Assembly (NCBI GenBank): GCA_965243605.1
Contig: CBDEVQ010000091.1
Coordinates: 1-64,000, forward strand
DNA length: 64,000 nucleotides
Direction: 5' to 3'
DNA from: JBMYYR01 sp965243605
GTDB lineage: Bacteria; Bacteroidota; Bacteroidia; Flavobacteriales; CAJXXR01
A model generated the notes under the pieces. The model did no database searches. It was not told where the DNA came from and was given only the letters and a program-made list of their open reading frames with translations. A program made the translations under genes and the position numbers. Below are positions 17,768 to 26,721 of the stretch, piece after piece; position 1 is the stretch's first letter, and the number at the start of each line of letters is the position of its first letter.

Positions 17768-18166
17768 ATGAAAGTTTATCTAATCCTATTGATTCCATTT
17801 TTTAGTTGTGATAGTCAAGTTGCAAAAAACAATGTAATTATTGAAAATAATATATCAAAAACTACAATAGATCAACTTAATGGATTTTGGGTTTCAGAAG
17901 AAGATAGTCTATATCGTATAAGTGTTACCAATAATACTTGGAGCAATTTATATCATAATCAATTATTTAATAAATATGATGTATACGATATAGATTTAAA
18001 GAATAAATTACCAAAGTATGTAGATGAATCAGTAACGGCTGAGTATCTAATTCTATCTAATAAAATAGACACGTTAGAATATGAGATTATTGGATTATCA
18101 GATAGTCTTTTAAGTGTAATGTTTTACCCTAGAATGAATAGACTTATATATCGTAGAGTTAAATAA
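17768..18166 (+). CDS. Small lipoprotein of unknown function
   Basis: 132 residues. The short hydrophobic start MKVYLILLIPFFSC looks like a lipoprotein signal with Cys14 lipidated. The mature part includes LNGFWVSEEDSLYRISV and ends LIYRRVK, a small beta-barrel-like pattern of the lipocalin-like 'W-V-S-E' type, though this is too short to assign. It is 24 bases after the upstream exported protein. Confidence 0.6.
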   Translation: MKVYLILLIPFFSCDSQVAKNNVIIENNISKTTIDQLNGFWVSEEDSLYRISVTNNTWSNLYHNQLFNKYDVYDIDLKNKLPKYVDESVTAEYLILSNKIDTLEYEIIGLSDSLLSVMFYPRMNRLIYRRVK

Positions 18167-18212
18167 ATACTAATAAATTACTGAGTAAAAGACTTTATAT
18201 TTCACTTTATTA

Positions 18213-19031
18213 TTATTCACGACCCAATGTCCAAATTAATGCCTTTTCTTTAGTGGCTCTAAAAATGGTACTATGCTGTTCGTTAGGTTCATCGGAATAC
18301 TTCCAAGTTAAGGTTTTAGGGGCATTGGTTGTTAATGTTTTATCTAGCCCTCTTGTATACTTATACATATCTTCGGCGTCTGAACCAGCAAACCAAAGTT
18401 TCTTTTTGGTTTTCGGAAAATGCTCTAAATACGAACTTGCATGTTGTTCTAAATAATGATTATTCCACCATAATGAAGGATCTATCGCAATATAGAAATC
18501 AAAAGTATTTGGTGTGAGTAGACAAGTTTCCATAATAAATAGACCCGCTAAAGATTCTCCAATAATTCCTTTTTTAGAGGTTGTCTGATAATTCGAATTA
18601 ATGTGAGGTATTAATTCTTGAGTAATAAATGCTCTAAAATTCTTTGCTCCATCGTCTAAAGGACAATATTTTGAATCGGCTTCAACTTCAGAATATCCAG
18701 ATAAATCTCTTCTTCGATCTGTATTTTCGATACCGACTAAAATGATCGGATCAATATGATTTTCTTTAATGAGTTTAGCAATGGTATTTGCTAAATGTGG
18801 AAAATCTTCTTTTATTCCACCATCTGGCATGTATAAAACGGGATAGTCTTGATTTCCTTTATCATAATTTTCAGGCGTCCAAACATTAATAATACGAGTT
18901 TCATTAACATAAGAAGATTCTATACGTATCATATCGTGCTTGGGAACAGGATCTATAGATGTTTTTTGTGTTGCAGATTTACAGCCTATGAAAGAAATAC
19001 AGATAATAAGAAAAGAAAGGAATCGAGTCAT
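18213..19031 (-). CDS. Esterase-D-like alpha/beta-hydrolase lipoprotein
   Basis: 272 residues. Signal with lipobox FIGC (Cys17). The putative-esterase family fold (Fes/esterase D type) is shown by NVWTPENYDKGNQDYPVLYMPDGG, then IGESLAGLF with the nucleophile Ser in G-E-S-L-A-G and a probable catalytic His in NEQHSTIF. Such enzymes cleave acyl, feruloyl or siderophore esters; the substrate here is unknown. It should act in the periplasm or at the outer membrane. A TATATTTG -7 element lies 23 bases upstream. Confidence 0.82.
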   Translation of the reverse strand: MTRFLSFLIICISFIGCKSATQKTSIDPVPKHDMIRIESSYVNETRIINVWTPENYDKGNQDYPVLYMPDGGIKEDFPHLANTIAKLIKENHIDPIILVGIENTDRRRDLSGYSEVEADSKYCPLDDGAKNFRAFITQELIPHINSNYQTTSKKGIIGESLAGLFIMETCLLTPNTFDFYIAIDPSLWWNNHYLEQHASSYLEHFPKTKKKLWFAGSDAEDMYKYTRGLDKTLTTNAPKTLTWKYSDEPNEQHSTIFRATKEKALIWTLGRE

Positions 19032-19053
19032 GATGTATAGATTAATATAACAA

Positions 19054-19061
19054 CAAATATA
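19054..19061 (-). promoter_or_regulatory. Predicted -7 promoter element (TATATTTG) for the esterase
   Basis: Minus-strand TATATTTG lies 23 bases before the start codon. Confidence 0.5.
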
Positions 19062-19141
19062 TTTAAAAATATATGATTAAAATATAAAAATTTACGATTA
19101 TTAGAGGTCTATTAAATTCTATGCTAAATCTTTAAACAACC

Positions 19142-19176
19142 ATGTTGATTATCCTTATAAGAAAGATAACCAACAT
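19142..19176 (-). terminator. Terminator of the DUF1800-DUF1501 operon
   Basis: ATGTTGATTATC (19142-19153) pairs with GATAACCAACAT (19165-19176) with one mismatch and an 11-base loop, 24 bases past the DUF1501 stop. Confidence 0.6.
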
Positions 19177-19200
19177 TGATATTAAGATGCATTGTTAAAA

Positions 19201-20844
19201 TTACATTTTAATAATGCGATGCGTTTCTTGACTTTGCTTAGATTTTATTCTAATAAAATACACGCCTTTTGGATAATGCGATAAATCTAATCTATAAATT
19301 TCATCGGCATTGGATGCATTTACAACGTGTAAAACTTTTCCATTGCTATTCAATATTTTAAGATTAAACTCATCAATATCAAAGTTAACAGGAAGTATAT
19401 TCACATGATCTACACATGGATTAGGGAATACCTGAAATAGAGTGTCGTTTTCTCCATTCTGTTGTGCCATACGTGTATTACTTGGTGTTGCGTTTAAACA
19501 ATCTTCACTCACAATATATGAACTTTTCACTAAATCATCCAAAATTACTTCGGTAAAACTTGTACTCGTACTTTGTTCTATAAAAGCAGCATCTATAGAC
19601 GTATTGTTACTTCCTATATAATGTTTCATTAAAGAACTGAACACTTGTCTATAATCATGCTGAACCGTTTGTATTTGATAATTATTAGATTGTACAGCCT
19701 CTGATAAGTCTGGATTTGTTCCAGATACACCACCTTCAATAGCTTCACCAAACAAAATCATGGGTGCTATTTCACCATGATCTGTACCCACATTTCCATT
19801 TTCCTTCGCCTTTCTTCCGAATTCGGAGTAGGTTATGCCTATAACATCATGATGTAGGTTTTGTGCTTTTAAATCCTGATAGAACGTAGAAATAGCTTGA
19901 TCTAAATTTTGAAGTAAAGAATGGTGCTTACCTTGCAATCCGTTTCCGGCCCAAACTTGATTATTATGCGTATCAAATCCGTTAAGTTGAACCATATATA
20001 TTTTAGATTCTAAACCTCCGCTAATTAGTCTGGCAACTGTTTTCAATTGATCACTTAAGCTATCGTTGGCATAAGTTACCGTATTGGTTCCTGTGTTATG
20101 AGAATTACTAATATTGTTGGCGTATTCATTAAATACTTGCTGAGCATCTATAACATACTCAAGTTTATCTCCAAAGTCGGAATTTGGAATCGCATTTGGA
20201 TTTGTAATATTACCATTTAGACTATTTGCATAACTTGAGATATCCTGATTAGTTAAGTTTAAATCTAAATCTTGATTATAGTTTCCGATAAGTCCTAATG
20301 AGCGTTTATTAGTCCCTATTTGAACGGCTAACGGTTGTCCGTTTGATAATAAAGACGAATAATGTGATTCCATAAATCGTCCGATCCAACCTGAAGAATC
20401 TCCATTAGCCCAACTGTTCCCATCATTTCCTGTCATCATAATATCATTAGATCTAAAATGACTTTTGTTTTGCCCAGGATATCCAACACCTTGAATAATT
20501 CGGACTAAGCCTTCATCATACATCGATTTTATATTAGAAAGTGCAGGATTTAATCCTATGGATTGTTCTTCAGATAAAGTAACATCTAAATCAAGGTATC
20601 GCTTTAATCCCAAATTTGGAACTTTAATGGTTGGTCTTAAGTTGGCATAAGTATCGTACTGATTTATGGGTACAACCATATTTAATCCGTCATTACCTCC
20701 AGCTAAATTGATTAAGATTAACTTACGATTTGTAAAATCACAATCGTTTAAAGATAAATTCGGTAAAAAAGCTTGTAATTCATGAGGTAGAATACTAAAA
20801 ATAGATGCTGTGGCTGATAATTTTATAAAAGATCTTCTTTTCAT
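19201..20844 (-). CDS. DUF1501 protein with T9SS sorting domain
   Basis: 547 residues. A Tat-like start (MKRRSFIKLSATASIF) is followed by the DUF1501 sulfatase/phosphatase-like fold: KLILINLAGGNDGLNMVVP, LNPALSNIKSMYDEGLVRIIQGVGYP, SHFRSNDIMMTG, and the C-terminal NGFDTHNNQ...HHSLLQNLD and TYSEFGRKAKENGNVGTDHGE. The last about 75 residues are a type A T9SS domain (DTLFQVFPNPCVDHVNILP, LSHYPKGVYFIRI). It is exported, folded, and then moved to the surface. DUF1501 is almost always paired with DUF1800, here two bases upstream. Molecular function is unknown. Confidence 0.87.
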   Translation of the reverse strand: MKRRSFIKLSATASIFSILPHELQAFLPNLSLNDCDFTNRKLILINLAGGNDGLNMVVPINQYDTYANLRPTIKVPNLGLKRYLDLDVTLSEEQSIGLNPALSNIKSMYDEGLVRIIQGVGYPGQNKSHFRSNDIMMTGNDGNSWANGDSSGWIGRFMESHYSSLLSNGQPLAVQIGTNKRSLGLIGNYNQDLDLNLTNQDISSYANSLNGNITNPNAIPNSDFGDKLEYVIDAQQVFNEYANNISNSHNTGTNTVTYANDSLSDQLKTVARLISGGLESKIYMVQLNGFDTHNNQVWAGNGLQGKHHSLLQNLDQAISTFYQDLKAQNLHHDVIGITYSEFGRKAKENGNVGTDHGEIAPMILFGEAIEGGVSGTNPDLSEAVQSNNYQIQTVQHDYRQVFSSLMKHYIGSNNTSIDAAFIEQSTSTSFTEVILDDLVKSSYIVSEDCLNATPSNTRMAQQNGENDTLFQVFPNPCVDHVNILPVNFDIDEFNLKILNSNGKVLHVVNASNADEIYRLDLSHYPKGVYFIRIKSKQSQETHRIIKM

Positions 20845-20846
20845 AA

Positions 20847-22451
20847 TTACATTAATTGAAATTCAGGAACATTAATCATAAGTGAAACCAATCCATTTAA
20901 CCTATTATTTAAGGTATTTGGATTATTGTTATTTAAATACTTTTGCCATTCTATGGTCCAATAGTTTTCGGTATTGTTATTAAGTAATACAGCTTTAAAC
21001 TCAGCAAGTCGTGTAATAGACATGGCTTCGGGATACATTAATTCGGCTAAGTCGTTAACAATTTGTGTCGGATCATCAGGATTATCCAACTTTTCTTGAA
21101 TAAAAGCAACAAGATTCAATTTTGTATATAAACCATGATTGGTTGCTATTTTATCACGCCCAGCTATTAAACTTGTTATGAGTCGATGCTTTGCTAAAAC
21201 GGTATTGGATACAAACCAATTTTTATCCAAATCTGGTGTTTGGAAATAAGCCGGGTAGCCCGCAACACTTTCAGGGTCGAAAAAAGGGAGCCCTGCACTA
21301 TATAAATAGCTGTTATTAATGAAAATAGAAAAGAAATTCCTGTAATAATGAAGTGGATTATTGATAGGATCTGGAACGGTAAGCTCAAATAAATTACAGA
21401 CTTCTGAAAGTAAATGTAAAGGACTTTTTATTATAGATCCAATAACATTATCTGTATTGTCTGTATCATCTTCATCATAAAAATGTTGACTTTCTAACAG
21501 GGCTTTAATCACGGGTTCTAAATCGTAATTATTCGAAATTAGGATCGAAGAAAGCGGTTCAATTATATCCATTTCTACCGAAGTGTCCCATGTTGTTTTA
21601 ACAAAGAATTTATATAGTTTTCTACAATATGCTTTTGCCGTTTCCGATTGATTAAAAATCATATCGACGAATGCTCCAAGTTCATCATACATACCACTTG
21701 CCGTATTTTGGCCTGTAATCGTTTCATTACCAAAAGCAGGAGAGAAGGTCTTATTTCCTGTATCATGGCGAGAAACAGTAGCTTTTCCACGTGGTAAATT
21801 GGTATCGCTATCAATGTGCAACCTATATTGATCATACTGAAATCCTGAAAGCACCCTAGCGGCTTGCTGTACATCATACTCCGTATAATTCGTATAGTCA
21901 CCATTCGCTATTTGTGGTTCTTTACCAATAGTAAAAAGTTCTAAGAATTCACGTGCATAATTTTCGTTCGGATTTGTATTTCTATTATCTGTATTGTTTA
22001 GATATTCCAACATACAATTATCTACGGTCATCTTTTTAGCCAAGTCCTTAATATTACCAGTGGCAAACTGATTGAGTAATTTAATATGATCATAAAAATG
22101 TGTGGAAGTTCCAGCTTGCTTAGATTTTGCAATGGTAAAGGTGGTATGTAGAAAAAAAGACATCATGTATTTAATAGATGGCTTGCTATGTGCATTATAC
22201 CACCACCAACCAGAAACATATTGTCTCTTTCTGGCTTGACCAGGAATGGTGGAGGGATTGATGGTTTGATTGGTCCAATAACCACCAGGTGCCGAAACGG
22301 GTAGTGGATCATAAGGAATAGATAATGTATCTGGAATATTTTGTGTTAACGCAATTAGAGCTTCTTGGGGAGTTTTAGTAGCAAAAGATTCAATGGTTGT
22401 CTTATTAAAACTAAAGGTCGTTCTTCTTAATAGATGTTTAGCTTTTCGCAT
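20847..22451 (-). CDS. DUF1800 family protein
   Basis: 534 residues from the first ATG. Diagnostic blocks: KAKHLLRRTTFSF, WWWYNAHSKPSIKYMMSFFLH, NPNENYAREFLELFTIG, YTEYDVQQAARVLSGF, and MYDELGAFVDMIFNQSETA. It is co-transcribed with DUF1501. No signal peptide is visible. Upstream of the ATG the frame stays open for 17 codons and reads HFINIPNLSPFTDVLG, which looks like a genuine DUF1800 N-terminus (L-x-P-F...LG before the HLLRR block) although it contains no ATG, GTG or TTG. The true start may be a rare codon such as ATT. Confidence 0.85.
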   Translation of the reverse strand: MRKAKHLLRRTTFSFNKTTIESFATKTPQEALIALTQNIPDTLSIPYDPLPVSAPGGYWTNQTINPSTIPGQARKRQYVSGWWWYNAHSKPSIKYMMSFFLHTTFTIAKSKQAGTSTHFYDHIKLLNQFATGNIKDLAKKMTVDNCMLEYLNNTDNRNTNPNENYAREFLELFTIGKEPQIANGDYTNYTEYDVQQAARVLSGFQYDQYRLHIDSDTNLPRGKATVSRHDTGNKTFSPAFGNETITGQNTASGMYDELGAFVDMIFNQSETAKAYCRKLYKFFVKTTWDTSVEMDIIEPLSSILISNNYDLEPVIKALLESQHFYDEDDTDNTDNVIGSIIKSPLHLLSEVCNLFELTVPDPINNPLHYYRNFFSIFINNSYLYSAGLPFFDPESVAGYPAYFQTPDLDKNWFVSNTVLAKHRLITSLIAGRDKIATNHGLYTKLNLVAFIQEKLDNPDDPTQIVNDLAELMYPEAMSITRLAEFKAVLLNNNTENYWTIEWQKYLNNNNPNTLNNRLNGLVSLMINVPEFQLM

Positions 22452-22701
22452 ACCTAAAACATCTGTAAATGGTGATAAATTGGGTATATTAATAAAATGA
22501 AATTAATTAAAGTATACCTTGAATTTAGGGAAAATCAATTGCTTTTTATGTTGTTTTTATAATTATATTTTTCTTTATTAGTTCGTGTTAATTATATTTT
22601 AATTCACTATTGATTTTATTTCAATCATTATGAGTCACTTACATTGAGCTGTAGTTAAACTTGGTATTTGATAAGAATAATTTAAAACCCTAAAATTGAA
22701 T

Positions 22702-23058
22702 ATGAATAAATTGTCGACAATGTTAGTCGTTAAAGATCTAGATGCTTCCACACACTTTTTTGTAAATGTTTTAGACTTTACTTTAGAAGAGAAATACGAC
22801 GACTGTGTGAAGTTAAATTATGGAGGTGGAACGGTTATTATATTTCATGGAACAAAAGATTCTATAGGTTATAATCATGGTATTGATTCTAACTCAACCC
22901 TCGTTATTACAGTAGATAATTTAGATCATAAAATTACCGAGTTAAAATCTAAGGGGACAGAGTTTATTCATCAAATTCCAGGCGAAAATAAATGGGGACG
23001 ATATGCGGCTTTTAAAGATCCTTCGGGAATTATTCATGAACTATTTGAATTATATTAA
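22702..23058 (+). CDS. Glyoxalase/bleomycin-resistance (VOC) family protein
   Basis: 118 residues from ATG 22702. A single VOC beta-alpha-beta unit pair: MLVVKDLDASTHFFVNVLDF, then NYGGGTVIIF and the C-terminal AAFKDPSGIIHELFEL. The C-terminal Glu is the usual metal ligand position; only part of the ligand set can be placed. The function could be metal-dependent lyase, dioxygenase or binding protein. No informative neighbours. Confidence 0.78.
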   Translation: MNKLSTMLVVKDLDASTHFFVNVLDFTLEEKYDDCVKLNYGGGTVIIFHGTKDSIGYNHGIDSNSTLVITVDNLDHKITELKSKGTEFIHQIPGENKWGRYAAFKDPSGIIHELFELY

Positions 23059-23106
23059 ACAAACCTATTTGTTTAATATAATAAGAATGTTATCGTAAAA
23101 AAGATA

Positions 23107-23114
23107 TATTTGCA
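23107..23114 (+). promoter_or_regulatory. Predicted -7 promoter element (TATATTTG)
   Basis: TATATTTG, about 22 bases before the start of the 23137 lipoprotein gene. The -33 partner is unclear. Confidence 0.45.
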
Positions 23115-23136
23115 ACAAAAATAAAATATTATAAAC

Positions 23137-23895
23137 ATGAAAAAGATCATTAAATCAACTGCAATAATTCTAGCTACTTTTCTTATAGCAAGTTGTTCTA
23201 ACAAAAATGAAGAGATATTTTTAAGACTTAACGATACTATTGGAGAAACATATTCTATCGTATCTAAAACAGATGCAAAGAGCGGCTCTTTAATGAGTAT
23301 GAATACATATACAGAGGTTTCTTTTAAGCCCATTGCTTTTAATGATAGTATTTATACGTATGAAACTAAATTGATTAAAGTTAAGTCCGAAGCTAATATG
23401 GGTGGGGATATTGATCGTTATGATTCAAGTATGGACATTGACTTAATGACAGAGGATGAAAGAAGTATGCATTCCAAATATATGCCTGATTTAAGCACCA
23501 CCTACAATGTTCAAATGAATACAAGAGGAGAAATCATTAAGTCGTTTTATACATCTTCTGGACCTAAAATGGATGAAGAATTAATTGGTATAAGTTCGTT
23601 CCAGATTAAATTTCCCGAAGAAAAGGTATATGTAGGGTATTCATGGAAAAATGAAGTAATGAATTCTTTAATTAAGAAAAATAATAAATTGACGTATACC
23701 ATTAAAGAGATAACCGAAAAAGAAATCATAATAGAAGTTTTAACTATTATTCCAGCATATGCAGGATTGTTAAAAGAGGGTAAAACACATGGAACTTTTA
23801 TTTTGGATAGAAATACTTGCAACTTAATTAATGCCACTATAAAAATGAAATTACAAATGGGTGGTAATTCTGTAACTACCTATACTAGAAAATAA
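23137..23895 (+). CDS. Lipoprotein of unknown function (DUF6263-like pattern)
   Basis: 252 residues. Signal MKKIIKSTAIILATFLIASC with lipobox IASC (Cys20). The mature part starts with IFLRLNDTIGETYSIVSKTDA and later has TYNVQMNTRGEIIKSF and VYVGYSWKNEV, a layout (short Gly-rich start, then a long pair of beta-sandwich-like repeats) I associate tentatively with DUF6263-type proteins. No function is known. It ends at an unusual long inverted repeat shared with the converging glycosyltransferase operon. Confidence 0.65.
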   Translation: MKKIIKSTAIILATFLIASCSNKNEEIFLRLNDTIGETYSIVSKTDAKSGSLMSMNTYTEVSFKPIAFNDSIYTYETKLIKVKSEANMGGDIDRYDSSMDIDLMTEDERSMHSKYMPDLSTTYNVQMNTRGEIIKSFYTSSGPKMDEELIGISSFQIKFPEEKVYVGYSWKNEVMNSLIKKNNKLTYTIKEITEKEIIIEVLTIIPAYAGLLKEGKTHGTFILDRNTCNLINATIKMKLQMGGNSVTTYTRK

Positions 23896-23900
23896 ATTCA

Positions 23901-23968
23901 ATGGTGTTATTATATGAGAAATAAATCTTTCTTATTCAACGTTTTAAAATCCCATATAATAACACCAT
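23901..23968. terminator. 16-bp inverted repeat at the convergent 3' ends
   Basis: ATGGTGTTATTATATG (23901-23916) and its exact reverse complement (23953-23968) enclose 36 bases. The right arm is inside the coding end of the leftward GT-C gene and the left arm spans its stop codon. It probably forms the transcript end for both converging genes. There is no T-tract, so it may act as a 3'-stabilising stem rather than a canonical terminator. Confidence 0.55.
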
Positions 23969-25250
23969 AAACCACGATATATTCTACAGCAACCAACCAT
24001 AGGTTTTCATGATATTCTGGAGTTATATAAGCTGAATAACTTAATATCATCATAAAGCTCCAGACTAATGGATATTTAAAATGTGATGTAAACACGCTTA
24101 TTATTAATGGTAAAGCAATATACCAAGGATGTATAGTTGTGGATAGAAAGTAATAGAAACTTATTGAAAATAACAGACTGTGTAAAAAGAATTTAACGTT
24201 CTTATTTTGTTTTAATAGGGTTAAAATACCTACAAATAATATAATAACGATAGGCGTAATTTTACCTACTGTTTGTATAATATTATAACCTACGTTTTGA
24301 TATCCAATCTCTCTTATGACATAATATATACTCGCATTAAACTCAAAATTTTGAAAGTATAAATTAATACTTTGCATAAAGTTGTCTATAAGCTCTGAAC
24401 TTACAAATGGTGTAAACAACATAATTATTGTACCCATTGTAATGCACCCAAAATAGATGAATTGTTTAAAGGATAATTGTCTGAAAAATAACGGTAAAAA
24501 GAGTAGAGGTATAGCCTTAACACAGATAGATAAGGCTAAAAACATAGCTGAACATTTCCAGTAACGAACCGTTATATAATATACTGATCCTAATAAGAAA
24601 AAAATCATTAACCCTTCAAAATGTAAATTACCCGTAAGTTCTAATATAATAAACGGGTTAAGGATATATAAATAAATATTTGAACGGGATACGTTTAATC
24701 GGTCTAGTAATTTCTGTCCATAAAATAAAGTACCTAGATCGGCTAATATTAGAATAATGCGCATAACTATGGTACTTCCTAAAATATGCTTAGAAAACAG
24801 CATGGCCGGTATAAGAAATCCGAGTTGATTAATAGGAGGGTAGCATGTATAATTACTACCATTCATAGATCCCATTCCCTTATAAAGCTCTTCGGCGTTA
24901 GCAATAATATTAGGTTGTGTAGAAACCCAGACTTCGGGTAATGATAAATATGGATTAAACCCTTCCCAAATCATACGACCGTCCCAAATAAATCTATAAA
25001 AATCGTTCGATAAATTGGGTATAGAGAAAAGAAGAATCAAGCGGAAGCTAAAGGATACTACTTTTAAAAATTTAAGATTATTTTTCTCAAATTTATAGAG
25101 TCCTAAAAAGCAAATGAATAATATGCAATATTGAATAAAGACATAATAAAATCCTGTCCTTTGGGTAAAGTATCCAAAAGACAGGTATGTTATTATACTT
25201 AGTATTGTAAGTAAGTAAGATGTATTATTATTTGGTTTAATAAAGGGCAT
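23910..25250 (-). CDS. GT-C fold membrane mannosyltransferase-like protein
   Basis: 446 residues with about eleven hydrophobic segments. The first large loop has NLSNDFYRFIWDGRMIWEGFNPY, the Asp-bearing D-x-Y-R-F-x-W-D-G-R signature of bacterial polyprenol-phosphate-sugar-dependent GT-C enzymes (GT87-like). It probably adds a sugar, perhaps mannose, to a lipid- or polymer-linked acceptor on the periplasmic face. Its ATG overlaps the stop of the upstream CslA-like GT2 gene (TAATG), implying translational coupling. It is the last of a six-gene leftward operon whose other glycosyltransferases could supply donor and polymer. The sugar specificity is inferred, not seen. Confidence 0.77.
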   Translation of the reverse strand: MPFIKPNNNTSYLLTILSIITYLSFGYFTQRTGFYYVFIQYCILFICFLGLYKFEKNNLKFLKVVSFSFRLILLFSIPNLSNDFYRFIWDGRMIWEGFNPYLSLPEVWVSTQPNIIANAEELYKGMGSMNGSNYTCYPPINQLGFLIPAMLFSKHILGSTIVMRIILILADLGTLFYGQKLLDRLNVSRSNIYLYILNPFIILELTGNLHFEGLMIFFLLGSVYYITVRYWKCSAMFLALSICVKAIPLLFLPLFFRQLSFKQFIYFGCITMGTIIMLFTPFVSSELIDNFMQSINLYFQNFEFNASIYYVIREIGYQNVGYNIIQTVGKITPIVIILFVGILTLLKQNKNVKFFLHSLLFSISFYYFLSTTIHPWYIALPLIISVFTSHFKYPLVWSFMMILSYSAYITPEYHENLWLVAVEYIVVYGVIIWDFKTLNKKDLFLI

Positions 25251-26719
25251 TAATTAGAACGTAGAGCATTAATAAATACATATCCGAATCCACATACTAA
25301 CATTATATGGAAGAAAAACAACCCATAATCGTTTAAATGGTAAGCACTATACAATCCAAAAATAAAATATAAAGCCAGAATACCTTCCACTATATTAGTA
25401 AACGATAGCGAATTAACAATGTATTTGTTTGATTTCCAATTTTGGTTAATGCTATTAATATTAAACTTGGGTGTTCTAATAAAAGCACTCTTTTTCCCTA
25501 CATGCCCCTCAATAACTGCAATTGTATTATGGAAAGAGAACCCTAAGGCAAGGGTGAAAAAAGAGAAGAAATCAATTAAGTACTTCATGAAACTTTTAAA
25601 GCCGGAACCTTGTAGTTTTCTATACATAACCCAATAACAGATAAAAAAGATGATTGTACTTATTACGAATGCACTCATCACTGTAAAGTATGCTTGTAAG
25701 TGCATAGTATGATTTTTAATATACAACATGGGTATACTCAAAATAGCAATTAAAAATACATTAAGAAACATGGTAGAGTTTAACAAATGCATGATACAAT
25801 GGGCCTTTGTTCTAAATGGTGTGGTTTTACTAAATAAAACTTTCCATTTCATCTTTCTAAAGTTTTCGGCACCACCTTTGTTCCATCTAAACTGTTGAGA
25901 TTTTGCAGCACTAACGGCAATTGGTAATTCAGCTGGAGAAATGACATCTTCCAAATATTTAAATTCCCATCCTTTCAATTGAGATCTATAACTTAAATCT
26001 AAATCTTCGGTTAGGGTATCACCTTCCCAATTACCTGCATCTATTATACATGTTTTACGCCATACGCCTCCTGTTCCATTAAAATTAATGAAATGCCCTT
26101 TAGAGTTTCTACCGACTTGTTCTAATGTAAAATGGGCATCTAAAGCAAAGGCTTGTATACGTGTTAAGATTGAAAAGTCACGATTAATATGTCCCCAACG
26201 GGTTTGTACAACACCAATTTTAGAATTTTTAAAGTAGGGAATGGTTTTATTCAAGAAATCAGGATCAGGTAAAAAGTCGGCATCAAAAATGGCAATAAAT
26301 TCACCTTTAGCAATCTCTAAACCTTCTTTAAGAGCTCCTGCTTTAAATCCAGTTCGTATTTCACGACGGATGTGTTGTATGTCGAAACCTAAAGTCTGTA
26401 ATTTACTCACTTCCTTAGCGGTAACCTCTACAGATTCGTCTGTAGAATCATCTAGAACTTGTATTTCTAATTTATCTTTCGGATATTTTATTTTAGAAAT
26501 TTGATCCATTAACCGTTCAACCACATACATTTCATTATACATAGGCAGTTGAATAGTAACCTTAGGAATGTTTTCTTCATTCTCAAAGTCAAAAGTATCA
26601 CATTTTTTACACTTTTTCTGAGCCTTTACATAATTAAACAATAGGTTTAATTGCGCTAAGGCGTATAGAAAAATCATTAATAAACTAAGTGAGTATGTTA
26701 TGATTATAAGTATATCCAT
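25250..26719 (-). CDS. CslA/cellulose-synthase-like processive glycosyltransferase (GT2)
   Basis: 489 residues: one N-terminal membrane helix (ILIIITYSLSLLMIFLYA), a cytoplasmic GT2 domain, then about four C-terminal helices, the plan of plant CslA mannan synthases. Catalytic motifs: QVLDDSTD, FDADFLPD, QTRWGHIN, FNGTGGVWR, TEDLDLSYR (the TED motif) and QQFRW (QxxRW). The QxxRW motif marks processive synthases. The body closely follows what I recall of CslA (IQLPMYNE, GFKAGALKEGLE). It uses a nucleotide sugar, GDP-mannose if the CslA likeness holds, UDP-glucose otherwise. It starts 2 bases after the upstream DPM1-like GT2 gene. Across the divergent promoter sit a GH113 hydrolase and an Omp85 protein, as expected for a polymer export locus. 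Confidence 0.87.
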   Translation of the reverse strand: MDILIIITYSLSLLMIFLYALAQLNLLFNYVKAQKKCKKCDTFDFENEENIPKVTIQLPMYNEMYVVERLMDQISKIKYPKDKLEIQVLDDSTDESVEVTAKEVSKLQTLGFDIQHIRREIRTGFKAGALKEGLEIAKGEFIAIFDADFLPDPDFLNKTIPYFKNSKIGVVQTRWGHINRDFSILTRIQAFALDAHFTLEQVGRNSKGHFINFNGTGGVWRKTCIIDAGNWEGDTLTEDLDLSYRSQLKGWEFKYLEDVISPAELPIAVSAAKSQQFRWNKGGAENFRKMKWKVLFSKTTPFRTKAHCIMHLLNSTMFLNVFLIAILSIPMLYIKNHTMHLQAYFTVMSAFVISTIIFFICYWVMYRKLQGSGFKSFMKYLIDFFSFFTLALGFSFHNTIAVIEGHVGKKSAFIRTPKFNINSINQNWKSNKYIVNSLSFTNIVEGILALYFIFGLYSAYHLNDYGLFFFHIMLVCGFGYVFINALRSN

Positions 26720-26721
26720 AA

